A stretch of 27,545 nt of DNA. Source: Oscillospiraceae bacterium (lineage in GTDB: Bacteria; Bacillota; Clostridia; UMGS1840; HGM11507). Shown piece by piece: positions 16,683 to 26,051 of this stretch (position 1 is the first letter of the stretch; each line of letters begins with the position of its first letter). A model generated the notes under the pieces. That model was not told the origin of the DNA, did no database searches, and was given only the letters and a program-made list of their open reading frames with translations. Position numbers and translations under genes: made by a program. Location of the stretch: the NCBI GenBank assembly GCA_015068525.1, contig SVKJ01000018.1, forward strand, positions 1-27,545, in the 5' to 3' direction.

Positions 16683-16710
16683 TTGTGTTAAACTTAAAGT
16701 AAGATAATAT
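16683..16710 (+). promoter_or_regulatory. Possible promoter of the secreted esterase gene
   Basis: TTGTGT (16683-16688), 16 bases, TAATAT (16705-16710), just ahead of the AAGGAG ribosome site. A promoter is expected here because a terminator precedes it, but the boxes are not strong. Confidence 0.35.
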
Positions 16711-16731
16711 GTAATAAAGGAGATAATGATT

Positions 16732-19002
16732 ATGACAAAAAGAATTATTTCATTATTGATTGCTTTAAGTTTTCTATTGGTTGGGTTTAGCGTATCTGCT
16801 GATTATACAGGGCTTACAAACCTTGCTTTAGGTAAGACTGTAACAGCAAATGCTTCAACTACAAAAACAGCATCTGTTACTGACGGAGAAAAGAGTGCTT
16901 CTTCAAATAGTGGTATATGGTTTGGATCGGGTTCAAAATATATAACTATTGATCTGGAAGAAAATACAGCATTTAATACAGTTGCTGTTTACGAATATCA
17001 CTCTAGCAGTCCTGCTAAAATAACTGGATATACTTTAGAAATATCAGAAGATAATTCAGTTTGGGAAACGGTGGCACAAAAAGAAGGAGATACATCATTT
17101 GCAGTGCAGACAGATGTTGATAGGCGGTTTCTGGGAACAATAACATTTAATACTGTAAATGCAAGATATGTTAAATTTACTGTTACTTCTTCAACTGCTA
17201 ATTATTACATCCAGGAAATAGAAATATACAACGATACTTCCCTTGGCGAAGTTACACCGCCTGATGATGAAGAGGAAACTGATGAGCCACAGGAGGATGC
17301 ACAGAATTTTGCAAAATATAAATCGGTTGAAGTTAGCAGAGAATCAAGTGGCAAAGACCATACAAAAGTTACAGACGGAATTAAAAATATTTCAACATCA
17401 GCTGATGCGTGGAATGTTAAAGCAGGAGATTATATTATAATTGACCTTGCTAAAGAGAAAACATTTGATTGTATAGTTGTATATGAGTATTCTCATGCAA
17501 GGTCAAAAAGTTATAAGATTGAAACATCATCTGATAAATCAGTTTGGAATACCGTATTTGAATCGGATGAAATACTTACAGGTTACGGCGGGACTACGAG
17601 TGCATCGTCAAATGCCTCACACTATTACGGACAATTTTTTATAGATAAAACTACTGCACAATATGTAAAAATTACAATCAATGATTCGGCAGAATCGGGC
17701 AAACTTTCTTATATAGAAGAAATTGAAATATATGACAGGACCAATATGCCCGAAATTGAAACAGGGGAAGAGATAGTTGATATTACACTTAATCCTCCAC
17801 AAGTGATTGATAGTGTTCCATACGAAAGTGAAAACTTCCATATATATTTATTTTTAGGTCAGTCCAATATGGCAGGAAGAGGCACACTTCTTAAGGAAGA
17901 CTATGTTGTAGTTGAAAATGCTTATCTTTTAAACGATGATGGAAACTGGGAATATGCACAGGTTTATCCTAACGAAAACTCAAGATATTCTTGCTATCAG
18001 GGATATAACAGGTATTCAAACATAGATGCAGACGAAAAAAATCTGGCAAATCCTGCATTATCATTTACAAGAGTAATGCGTGAGAACTTACCTGAGAGCA
18101 CAGGGATTGGAATAATTTCAAATGCAAGAGGGGGAACAACCGTAAAACAATGGCAGAAAGATTATGTAACTTCAGACGGCTCCGACAACTTGTATAAAAA
18201 GACATTAGACAGAACTTTAGCCGCTCTTGAAAAGGGTGGAGTTATCAAAGGTATTTTATGGCTTCAGGGAGATACCGATGCTGCAAACGACGGGTATCTT
18301 ACAAATCTTAATAAACTCGTTTGCGATTTAAGAGAAGACCTTAACCTTTTGGAAAATGAAGTTCCTTTTATTGCAAGTCAGTTTGTACCTGCAAAAACAG
18401 CACAAAATGAAGCAATAACACAAATTGCATCTTATGTAATAAATTCTGATTATATAAGCAGTGAAGGCACAAGTTCAGTTGGCGATGATCTTCATTTTGA
18501 TGGGATGTCGCAAAGACTCTTAGGTTGCCGTTATGCTGAAAAAATTATGAGCAAAGTTTATGGAAAGAATTTAACTGCAGAAGAACTTTATAACAGTGTT
18601 TATTTAGAAACTCCCGATGATTTACCTGATGCGTTTGCAGTTCCACTTTCATATTTCCCGTCAAGCCTTGAACCAAATGATTCTGTTACAGTTAAAAATC
18701 ATTTAGGTCAGATGCAGACTATCACAGGGCATTATATGGTTATTTTAACAAAGATTAATCCTGAAAGTTCGGGATATACTTTGGAAGAATACGGAGTTTC
18801 AATATCGAAAGACGGTGTTAATTATACTCAGGATGCGAAATCACTTGTGGAATTAACAACCGATAATGCTTATATAATGCTTATCTATAACCTTAAAGCA
18901 GGCAATACATATTATTTCAGACCCTACTGTGTATATAAAGATACATCGGATAATTTATGGACAGTTAACGGAGAAGAAGTAATAACATACGAGGTAGAAT
19001 AA
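16732..19002 (+). CDS. Secreted carbohydrate esterase (SGNH/CE6-like) with two discoidin modules
   Basis: The start at 16732 is preferred over the ATG at 16726, since AAAGGAG ends nine bases before it. The protein has 756 residues: a Sec signal (about 1-24), two F5/8 type C (discoidin) modules (about 27-165 and 185-335) joined by an acidic linker, then a sialate-O-acetylesterase/acetylxylan-esterase domain (about 365-620). The nucleophile is Ser378 in GQSNMAG, WLQGDTD replaces the usual WQGE-type block, and Asp586-x-His588 (DLHFDGM) completes the site. Expected role: removing acetyl groups from plant or host glycans outside the cell. The last 110 residues or so form a separate module shared with the 467-residue protein on the other strand. 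No SLH, LPXTG or dockerin is visible, so that module may be the retention device. Confidence 0.88.
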   Translation: MTKRIISLLIALSFLLVGFSVSADYTGLTNLALGKTVTANASTTKTASVTDGEKSASSNSGIWFGSGSKYITIDLEENTAFNTVAVYEYHSSSPAKITGYTLEISEDNSVWETVAQKEGDTSFAVQTDVDRRFLGTITFNTVNARYVKFTVTSSTANYYIQEIEIYNDTSLGEVTPPDDEEETDEPQEDAQNFAKYKSVEVSRESSGKDHTKVTDGIKNISTSADAWNVKAGDYIIIDLAKEKTFDCIVVYEYSHARSKSYKIETSSDKSVWNTVFESDEILTGYGGTTSASSNASHYYGQFFIDKTTAQYVKITINDSAESGKLSYIEEIEIYDRTNMPEIETGEEIVDITLNPPQVIDSVPYESENFHIYLFLGQSNMAGRGTLLKEDYVVVENAYLLNDDGNWEYAQVYPNENSRYSCYQGYNRYSNIDADEKNLANPALSFTRVMRENLPESTGIGIISNARGGTTVKQWQKDYVTSDGSDNLYKKTLDRTLAALEKGGVIKGILWLQGDTDAANDGYLTNLNKLVCDLREDLNLLENEVPFIASQFVPAKTAQNEAITQIASYVINSDYISSEGTSSVGDDLHFDGMSQRLLGCRYAEKIMSKVYGKNLTAEELYNSVYLETPDDLPDAFAVPLSYFPSSLEPNDSVTVKNHLGQMQTITGHYMVILTKINPESSGYTLEEYGVSISKDGVNYTQDAKSLVELTTDNAYIMLIYNLKAGNTYYFRPYCVYKDTSDNLWTVNGEEVITYEVE

Positions 19003-19023
19003 AAGATTACAAATAAAAATAAC

Positions 19024-19060
19024 GGACGTTTTGGGGACTGTCCCTAAAACGTCCATTTTT
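19024..19060. terminator. First intergenic terminator, 14-bp stem
   Basis: GGACGTTTTGGGGA (19024-19037) pairs with TCCCTAAAACGTCC (19041-19054) with a CTG loop, followed by ATTTTT on the plus strand. On the minus strand the stem is followed by GTTATTTTTATTT, so it could work both ways. It lies 21 bases after the esterase stop. Confidence 0.88.
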
Positions 19061-19065
19061 ATAAA

Positions 19066-19105
19066 AAGACGATGTTTAAAGTAATTTTTAAACACCGTCT
19101 TTTTT
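19066..19105. terminator. Second intergenic terminator, bidirectional
   Basis: AAGACGATGTTTAAA (19066-19080) pairs with TTTAAACACCGTCTT (19087-19101) with one A-C mismatch and a six-base loop. T-runs flank both sides (TTTT at 19102-19105 on plus; TTTTTAT on minus). It most likely ends the minus-strand S-layer operon and backs up the first hairpin. Confidence 0.85.
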
Positions 19106-19115
19106 GGGGGTGGCA

Positions 19116-19143
19116 GGCAGAATTCTATAATCAGGATTCTGCC
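19116..19143 (-). other. Hairpin over the stop codon of the 46-residue peptide gene
   Basis: GGCAGAATTC (19116-19125) and GGATTCTGCC (19134-19143) form a ten-base-pair stem with one G-U, and the peptide's TGA (19133-19131) lies in its loop. There is no T-run, so it is not itself a terminator; it may protect the transcript 3' end. Confidence 0.5.
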
Positions 19144-19271
19144 ATATATGTAACAACAGTAATATTATTTTCTGAAATACTACCTTCTTGAAGCCAGGTG
19201 CTTAGGTTTGCAATTTTTACATCAGGAGTAATATTTAAAAGTTCAACTGATGGTTTATTATATTTTTTCAT
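19131..19271 (-). CDS. 46-residue peptide gene at the end of the surface-protein operon
   Basis: On the minus strand, a perfect AAGGAGG (19287-19281) lies nine bases before the ATG at 19271, and the frame runs 46 codons to TGA at 19133-19131. The peptide opens MKKYNKPSVELLNITPDVKI and ends NITVVTYMAES. It has no signal peptide, no cysteine and a Ser/Thr-rich second half. The opening resembles short clostridial peptides of the MKKYxKPxxE type, which are widespread but, to my knowledge, unassigned; some RiPP precursors open similarly. It lies 19 bases after the 467-residue gene and ahead of the terminator, so it is probably co-transcribed. No modification enzyme is seen nearby, so a RiPP role is only a possibility. 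Confidence 0.65.
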   Translation of the reverse strand: MKKYNKPSVELLNITPDVKIANLSTWLQEGSISENNITVVTYMAES

Positions 19272-19290
19272 CTTCAAATACCTCCTTAAG

Positions 19291-20694
19291 TTAATTATTT
19301 AGTGTAAATATTTTGCTGCTTCCGTATATGTTTGTAATCTTGCCTTCGGAATCTTTATATATTGCATAAGGTCTTAGGTAGTATGTAGCGCCTTGCTTTA
19401 TACCTGTTCCTTCAAACAGAACTCCATAAGCACCTTCGTTAGTTGTTTTTTCTTTATCTGCAATACCTTTTATAGCATTTTCCGATGTAACGTCAGGAAC
19501 TGCGTTTTCCATAAGCAGTACGCCATATTCCTGTAATTTGTATCCTGCAATTTCTGTAACTTTAGCAAAAATCATTGCATATCTGTTGTATGTTTTTCCA
19601 TCAACTGTAATTGATTCTCCATCATTTGAAGAAAATGCGTTGTCAGCAGTTGCAATCGTAGCAGAGTCTATTGCAGATTTTACTGTAAATCCGAAGGTAA
19701 CAGTTTTATTTCCGGCAGTAAGGGTTGCTGTATCGGAAACTTCCGAAGATGTATTAAAGGTAAGAACTCCGTTTTCAATTGTTCCGAATTTTTCATCAAT
19801 TGAGTAATTAATTGTAGTTCCGTCATAAGAGAAGAAATAGTCATTTAAATTTATAGATTTTTCTTCGCCTGTTTTAAGAGTTTGCGCCTCAATATCTTTT
19901 AGTTTAACTAAGCCGTCACCATTAGCATTTTGGATATTGTCTATATCAATAGAGTCGCTTGTTGTATCCCCTTGTTGAAACTGAATGTTAAAAGAACGAA
20001 CATTTATTGCAGAACTGCTTGTTCTCATAGGGAAAGAAGTGTAAGGCTCAGAAACAATATAAGTATCTATTGCGGCAACTGGTGTAAGAACTACAACTTT
20101 TTCGTTTAGCAAAATACTAATTTTTCCGAAAGAATTTGCTGTTCCAGTATTGCCAAGAATTTTAAGATTAAACCATTTATTATCTACAATATCATAGTTA
20201 GAAATATTTGCTGTAAATTTATAATTACTATTATCTTCAGGCCACCACTCAACAGTATCTTTTGTTATTACGAGAGCACCTGCTGTGTAAACTGTAGAAT
20301 ATGTATCAGGTTTAGAGTTTCTTGAAAAAGCAATTTTGGCGTATGAATTGTCATCTGTAATACATTTAAGTAGTTTTAATTCAAGTTCAAATAGATTACA
20401 TGTTGATTTGCTGTATTCTGTCGAGAATGAAGCAAAACGGGCATAACCCAGAGCATTCATTGCAGGTTTGATTCTTAACATATTCGCAGAAGAGTTTCCT
20501 ACTCCTGCTTTAGTATTTAATGTTACACGGACACTTGCACTGTTTGTCTTATCTGCAAACATACTGGCATCTTCGGCATTTTCAAAATCATAACTTTGTA
20601 CAGTCGCACCGGCAGCAAAGTCCGCATATACAAAGATGCCTGACATTGAAAACAGAATTGATGTTGCTAAAATTAATAGCAGAATTTTTTTCAT
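19291..20694 (-). CDS. Secreted beta-rich protein with C-terminal EYGV/RPY module
   Basis: A 467-residue protein with a Sec signal peptide (about 1-25, cut near VYA-DF). Residues 35-260 form a beta-rich, lectin/laminin-G-like region (YDFENAED start, NKWFNLKI, IDIDNIQNA) as seen in concanavalin-type carbohydrate-binding domains; this is inferred from pattern only. Residues 275-345 look like a bacterial Ig or cadherin-like domain (INLNDYFFSYDGTTINYSI). Residues 355-467 are a module matching the C-terminus of the secreted esterase. No catalytic motif is seen. AGAGGTG precedes the ATG, and the gene follows the SLH gene by 31 bases, so it is in the same operon. Confidence 0.75.
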   Translation of the reverse strand: MKKILLLILATSILFSMSGIFVYADFAAGATVQSYDFENAEDASMFADKTNSASVRVTLNTKAGVGNSSANMLRIKPAMNALGYARFASFSTEYSKSTCNLFELELKLLKCITDDNSYAKIAFSRNSKPDTYSTVYTAGALVITKDTVEWWPEDNSNYKFTANISNYDIVDNKWFNLKILGNTGTANSFGKISILLNEKVVVLTPVAAIDTYIVSEPYTSFPMRTSSSAINVRSFNIQFQQGDTTSDSIDIDNIQNANGDGLVKLKDIEAQTLKTGEEKSINLNDYFFSYDGTTINYSIDEKFGTIENGVLTFNTSSEVSDTATLTAGNKTVTFGFTVKSAIDSATIATADNAFSSNDGESITVDGKTYNRYAMIFAKVTEIAGYKLQEYGVLLMENAVPDVTSENAIKGIADKEKTTNEGAYGVLFEGTGIKQGATYYLRPYAIYKDSEGKITNIYGSSKIFTLNN

Positions 20695-20725
20695 AAAAAC
20701 ACCTCTTTATTTTATTTTTTTTATT

Positions 20726-22954
20726 TTAATAACAATTGTAAACAAGATAAATTATCTTGGAGGCTTCTGCTCTTGTAAGATTTCCTTTTGGCCTAAATGT
20801 TCCGTCAGGATTACCTGAGATAAAGCCTGTTTGCGTTAAAAGATTAACTGATTCTCTGGCATATTCCGATATATCGTTAAAATCTGAAAAGGCGAGAGAA
20901 TGTGAGAGATTAAGACTTATATTTTTTGATTTAAGAGCATTTAAAGTAAAATAAGCCATATCTTCACGTGTTATATATGCTTCAGGATAGAACTTATCTT
21001 CCCAAAGGTTTAAATTTATACCTGTACTTTCAAGTGATGCAATAAAAGGATAATACCAGTTGGATATGCTAACATCACTAAAAGCTGATTTTGCATTACT
21101 GTCATAAATCATAAGGCTTTCGACAAGAAGTTTAACAAATTCGGCTCTTGTTATCTCTCTTTCAGGTTCAAAGGTAGTTTTTGTCACACCTGAAATAATC
21201 TTAAGTTTATTTAAATTTACAATATAATCATAAGCCCATGACCCATCAATATCATAAAACGGGTTAACATTTGCTCCCGCAATTAATATGCTGTCGTTAA
21301 TTTCAGGAATAACAGGCGTAATATCTAAGGTTTCTCCCACCGTAATAGAAATATCAACTTTTAAAGTAACATTTCCTCCTAAATCAAGGTTTCCTGTTAA
21401 TAAGAAGGAGGTATCTTCTCCTGTTATATTAAGAGTTGAACCCAAAATATTTGCAACAGACGGATTATTTATAGACCATGTGGAAGAATTTATTTGAGGA
21501 AGGTTAACCGTATTTGAATATTTAGCCTGATTTATAATGTAAGAAGAAACGGTTTCTTTAAAGTTATGTATATAGTCTTTTATAATACTATCATCGGAAA
21601 AACCTTCTACTTCACTTATTCCTGCCTGGCCTGAAATTTGAGAAAGTGAAATTTTAATGTATTTTGTTGCTAAAGATGTTATCGGTATTATTTTTACATC
21701 TGCCCCAAGATTATCGGTATAAACTAATGTGCTTGAACTTGCCGAATCTCCTGCATATACTGAAATGTTTCCAATATTTTCTCCTTTTTCAAAATAAACT
21801 GCAAGTGCTTTTAAATTTTCTGCACCTTTAAGAGTAATTTCTAAGTTCAGAGTGTCGGATGGTAAAATATTCTTATATGCTGTTGATAAATTACCGTCTG
21901 TTATAACCGGAGAAGTTGAAGAGGCAATATTCTGTGAATTAATAAGGTTTTTAGAGCCTTCCGGTAAAACTACATTATTTTTATAATATACTTCAATTTC
22001 TGCTAAATACACATTCCCCGCAGCAGCCTTTTGGACAAGTTTAATATATCTTGCAGCAACTTTATCAAACTGATGTGTTGCAAGTCCTCCGTTTGTTCCT
22101 GCACCATTAACTGAAACGAGGGAAACATAATTTGTGCCATCAGTTGAATACAGGAGTTCATAACTTTCTAAGTTAAGAGATTTTGAATATTCATAAATGC
22201 TTACTTGGTTAATATATTTAATACTTCCAAGATCACATACTAAAAATCTTTCACTATTTGAGCCAAAGTTATATGCATTACTGTTACTTGAAATATATTT
22301 TGTACCGTCTTTTAATCTTGTAAGATTGGAAGACGAAGCACCTCCGCCTGATGTAAATGTTGAACTAAGCGCAAGATTTAAACTATCATTCGGTGTATTA
22401 GTCGGTAATTCGGGAGTCGGAGGCTGGGGTGGAGGTGGAGGCGTAGTACCTCCTTGTGAGCCCATAATTTCGATTTCCGAAATATATACCATACCCGATG
22501 TGTCTGTTCCTTTGTAAGAAGTGGGCTTAAATCTTATATACTGTGCGTTAACAGGAGAGGGGAATGTAACCGTTTTTCCGTCAGTTGCAAGTCCTGTACC
22601 TTCTGCAACCTTTACAGCATTTGCAAATGAACTGTTAGAGGAAGTTTCAATTACAAAATTGCCGATGTGTCTTGTAGCACTTGTGGATTCGTATATAATA
22701 ATACTTTCAATAGTTTTTTCTTCACCCAAATCAAAGCCGATATAGTTTGAACCGTTGATTGAATTAATATATGCACTGTTACTGTTATTTGAAGGCTTAA
22801 TACCGTCATTTACTTTAGCCTGACTTCCCGCACCACTTTTTATTACCTCAGCGCCTAAAGCAAAGTTGACAGAGGCAGAGTGAACAATCATACAACTTGA
22901 GATAATTACGGATATAATAATTAAAAGTGAAAAAAACTTTCTGATATTCTTCAT
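20726..22954 (-). CDS. S-layer-anchored discoidin protein (F5/8 C modules plus three SLH domains)
   Basis: A 742-residue surface protein. Signal peptide about 1-27; F5/8 type C module about 29-170; a Pro/Thr linker (GGTTPPPPPQPPTPELP, about 172-188); a second F5/8 C module about 192-330; a third, more divergent one about 340-455; a small Ig-like domain about 470-545; and three SLH repeats (about 565-742). The last repeat, NPDGTFRPKGNLTRAEA, is a clear SLH match. SLH domains bind pyruvylated secondary cell-wall polymer; discoidin modules bind glycans. No enzyme domain is present, so a binding or structural role is likely. GAAGGAGGAG precedes the ATG, 15 bases after the upstream stop. Confidence 0.9.
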   Translation of the reverse strand: MKNIRKFFSLLIIISVIISSCMIVHSASVNFALGAEVIKSGAGSQAKVNDGIKPSNNSNSAYINSINGSNYIGFDLGEEKTIESIIIYESTSATRHIGNFVIETSSNSSFANAVKVAEGTGLATDGKTVTFPSPVNAQYIRFKPTSYKGTDTSGMVYISEIEIMGSQGGTTPPPPPQPPTPELPTNTPNDSLNLALSSTFTSGGGASSSNLTRLKDGTKYISSNSNAYNFGSNSERFLVCDLGSIKYINQVSIYEYSKSLNLESYELLYSTDGTNYVSLVSVNGAGTNGGLATHQFDKVAARYIKLVQKAAAGNVYLAEIEVYYKNNVVLPEGSKNLINSQNIASSTSPVITDGNLSTAYKNILPSDTLNLEITLKGAENLKALAVYFEKGENIGNISVYAGDSASSSTLVYTDNLGADVKIIPITSLATKYIKISLSQISGQAGISEVEGFSDDSIIKDYIHNFKETVSSYIINQAKYSNTVNLPQINSSTWSINNPSVANILGSTLNITGEDTSFLLTGNLDLGGNVTLKVDISITVGETLDITPVIPEINDSILIAGANVNPFYDIDGSWAYDYIVNLNKLKIISGVTKTTFEPEREITRAEFVKLLVESLMIYDSNAKSAFSDVSISNWYYPFIASLESTGINLNLWEDKFYPEAYITREDMAYFTLNALKSKNISLNLSHSLAFSDFNDISEYARESVNLLTQTGFISGNPDGTFRPKGNLTRAEASKIIYLVYNCY

Positions 22955-22969
22955 ATAAATCTCCTCCTT

Positions 22970-25900
22970 CTAATTATTTTTATATATCACGACTTCTCTG
23001 CTTTGCCCTTGGTAAAAACGCATAAACACCATAGAATTTTCATCTCCTACAGGGATATCGTTTTTCGAAGCAGTAAAGAGTGTGCCTGAATTTGTGTTAA
23101 ATACATAGTAATATGTGTTTGAACCCATAAACTGAAATGCTTTTGTTATTTCATCCGTTCCGTTCGTTTTAATTCTATATAAGAATGAACTGTTGTTTAA
23201 TGCCTCAACTGTCCCGTAAAGTGTCTGCAGATAAGTATAAGAATCAAGAGGACTTATAGTTTGAGGTGACATTGGATCAAAAATAATATTTACTCCATTT
23301 ATTTCTCCCAAAAGGTTGTCATTATACTGTATAACCATTCCGGGACGTAAATTTATAATAGCAGAAGTGTTAAGAACATCTAACGCAACAAATTTTTCGG
23401 TAAGTTTTCCTTTTTCGTAAAAGTAAACTTTCTTTGTTTGTGCATCATCTTTATTAACAGCCGATACAATTTTTGATATAACAACCGTATTGTTCTTTTC
23501 GTTAGGTGTTCTTGTTTCAGACTCGTACATTACAACATAAGGTGAGGTTAAGAATTCGCCACCGTCATAAGCCTCTGTAACATATGATGAATAAGTTGAA
23601 AGGTCGGTTACTTTTCTTATTCTGAACAAGTTCTCATCTGTAAGTGCTGTATCACTTGGAACCGAGAATATAATAGTGTTTGTATTAACCAAAAAGTCGT
23701 TATTAAATGTTAAGCCGTTTTTTAAGTATGTTCGCATTTTCTTTTCGCCTGAAAGTTCAAGTTCTGCTGAGTTGTCAGAATTAAGAGCACGGGGAACTGC
23801 AGTGTAAATTTTGTCAACAAGTCCGTCACTGTTTAAAGAAAATTTAATCAGTTGAGGTTTCAGTGTTCCGTTTACGATAAGAGTATTATCAAACATTGTT
23901 TCGGTAAGTTCGGTTTTACTTCCTCCGTTTACGAATACTTTTTCTGCAAGTTTGTACTCATTATGACCGCTTTTTGTAAAAACTTTTATACTGATATTTA
24001 CATAAGCATCAGTTACTTTTTTTCCTAATTTATATATGTATCCTACATCTTTTACACTCTTAGTTAAAGAATCACTAGCTGCGATTTTACCATATATATT
24101 AAGGTAATAGGTTGCGCTGTCGCCAAGTTTCTTTGAATAAACACCTGATGCTAAGAATTTTTCGGTAGGTTTATATTCCGTTTCATCTATCGTTATATAT
24201 TCGGAAGATAAGACTTTGATGGTTCCTTTTACTGCATTGTCCGATACTTTGATTTCATAATAAGTTGCATCTTTGGAGATAACATTTATTCCGTTTGATT
24301 TTTCAATTTTATCGGGGAATATTGTTAAAACATTGTTTGGTCTTATTTCATTAAGACTGATTTCCATATTATTTTTTGAAATGCTGTATGAGGTTTCATC
24401 TTTTAAATCTATGCTTGAAAGATTACTTTCATTTTTTACTATAATCTTATTATCGGAAATGTTTGAAACAAAAACATCAATACCTTCTTTTATAATAACT
24501 GTCTGGTATCCTCTTCCGTCATTATCTATAAGAGTTATTTCTCCGTTTACGGGAGCGAAAATTGAAGCATCGTAATATCTTTTAAGTTTATTGTTATACA
24601 AAATGGTTGGATTACTGTTTATATTTAAAGAAATTTCCTTCATGTCGTCTGATGTGTAAATAATACGGCCTGATGAAGCAGAGACAATATTGTCGCTTTG
24701 TATATTGACGGTTTTACTTGTTCTTTCTTCAAAGTATCTTATAACAGGTCTTTGCATATCTTCGGTATATTCATAGTAGAATTTGATTTTTTTACCTATG
24801 AAATCCTTTATTTCAGGAATACTTGAATCAAACAGAGTATTTCCTATCATTACCTGACCTTTTGCTGTTTTGTCATACGATTCTATGATTGTTGCTGATT
24901 CGGTAACAGTAACAATGTTTTCTTGTGATGACATTTTCCAGACATTTTTCATAAGTGTTTTACCCTCTGCGATGTAATAGTTCTCCAAAGTGCCTGAATA
25001 TGTTCTTTCCATTACATCAAGTTCCATAGCATTTACAATAAGTTTTGACGCGGCATTTTTGGTAAGTTCACCATTTGCAGATGAGTTAACATTTTTTGTA
25101 AGTTCATGATAAAGGAAAAATCCTTCAACTCCTGTTTCGGACATTATTTTTTTATATCCTGTTACGGAAAAAAGCGCTTCTGATGCTTCGCTTAATGTTA
25201 TAGGAGCATCGGGCATAAATTTACCTGCAGTTTTAGGTGACATATATCCCATATTAAATACATACGAAATATCACTGTACTTTGGATGTGTTTCGTTTAC
25301 ATCTTTCAGACTTAGTGTAGATACTGAACCTGAAGAATCAGCTTTTAACACTTTTATAAGCCAGGTGGCAAATTCTCCTCTTGTAAGAAGTTCTGTTCCG
25401 TTTGTTTCGTTTGGGATAACCCCTATCTGCTTTAGAAAACTTAATTCGTAAGAATAGTTATTCGTTGGTTTTTCTGTAATTTCTTCTTTGTCGTCGTAAG
25501 ATACATCATCTGATGGGATGTTTTGAATATCCTTTACAGAAATTTCAGTAAAATAGATATCGCCTGATTTTCCATCTTTATAACTTAAGGGTTTTATCCT
25601 TAAAGAATTTGCCATAATCATATTCTCAAAATTAACTTTGAGAATTCCGTTATCGCTCATTTTTCCCTGATATAAAACTTTGTAAGAATCGTCTATTGTC
25701 GAGCCTTCTTCGTCTTCTGAATCTTCAAAATCAGAGCATTCTACTAAAATTTCATCAATTTTTAAATCCAGTATAAATTCATTTATTGTTATTTCGTTAA
25801 AAAGTATAAGTTCGTCAAATTTGTATTCAACATAACTGTTTTCGGAAATTGCACCCATATTATATGCTTTTACAATGTCTGATACTGTGATACCATCATA

Positions 25901-26050
25901 TAATAAAGAAGCCTCTGAATTTGTTTGGTTTGTGCATATAACCGTAACTGAATCTTGATTTAAAACATTTGATTCATAAGAAAATGCTACAGGTACAGTA
26001 CTTGCAATGATTAGCAGTGATATTAAAATACTGATTATTTTCTTTAGCAT
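22970..26050 (-). CDS. Large secreted surface protein with discoidin-like and SLH domains
   Basis: The start at 26050 is chosen because MLKKIISILIS opens a normal signal peptide and AAAGGGG lies seven bases upstream; the longer frame to 26104 lies inside the upstream gene. The protein has 1026 residues: signal about 1-25, a divergent F5/8-like domain about 30-177 with an acidic insert, SLH-type repeats about 202-370 (LLTRGEFATWLIKVL, then KFMPDAPITLSEASEAL), then about 650 residues of beta-rich sequence with no recognised domain, reading like repeated small barrels (KGTIKVLSSEYITIDE, GTVEALNNSSFLYRI). It ends one base after the regulator stop, so translation is coupled. Likely a structural S-layer-associated protein; function unproven. 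Confidence 0.82.
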   Translation of the reverse strand: MLKKIISILISLLIIASTVPVAFSYESNVLNQDSVTVICTNQTNSEASLLYDGITVSDIVKAYNMGAISENSYVEYKFDELILFNEITINEFILDLKIDEILVECSDFEDSEDEEGSTIDDSYKVLYQGKMSDNGILKVNFENMIMANSLRIKPLSYKDGKSGDIYFTEISVKDIQNIPSDDVSYDDKEEITEKPTNNYSYELSFLKQIGVIPNETNGTELLTRGEFATWLIKVLKADSSGSVSTLSLKDVNETHPKYSDISYVFNMGYMSPKTAGKFMPDAPITLSEASEALFSVTGYKKIMSETGVEGFFLYHELTKNVNSSANGELTKNAASKLIVNAMELDVMERTYSGTLENYYIAEGKTLMKNVWKMSSQENIVTVTESATIIESYDKTAKGQVMIGNTLFDSSIPEIKDFIGKKIKFYYEYTEDMQRPVIRYFEERTSKTVNIQSDNIVSASSGRIIYTSDDMKEISLNINSNPTILYNNKLKRYYDASIFAPVNGEITLIDNDGRGYQTVIIKEGIDVFVSNISDNKIIVKNESNLSSIDLKDETSYSISKNNMEISLNEIRPNNVLTIFPDKIEKSNGINVISKDATYYEIKVSDNAVKGTIKVLSSEYITIDETEYKPTEKFLASGVYSKKLGDSATYYLNIYGKIAASDSLTKSVKDVGYIYKLGKKVTDAYVNISIKVFTKSGHNEYKLAEKVFVNGGSKTELTETMFDNTLIVNGTLKPQLIKFSLNSDGLVDKIYTAVPRALNSDNSAELELSGEKKMRTYLKNGLTFNNDFLVNTNTIIFSVPSDTALTDENLFRIRKVTDLSTYSSYVTEAYDGGEFLTSPYVVMYESETRTPNEKNNTVVISKIVSAVNKDDAQTKKVYFYEKGKLTEKFVALDVLNTSAIINLRPGMVIQYNDNLLGEINGVNIIFDPMSPQTISPLDSYTYLQTLYGTVEALNNSSFLYRIKTNGTDEITKAFQFMGSNTYYYVFNTNSGTLFTASKNDIPVGDENSMVFMRFYQGQSREVVIYKNN

Positions 26051-26051
26051 T

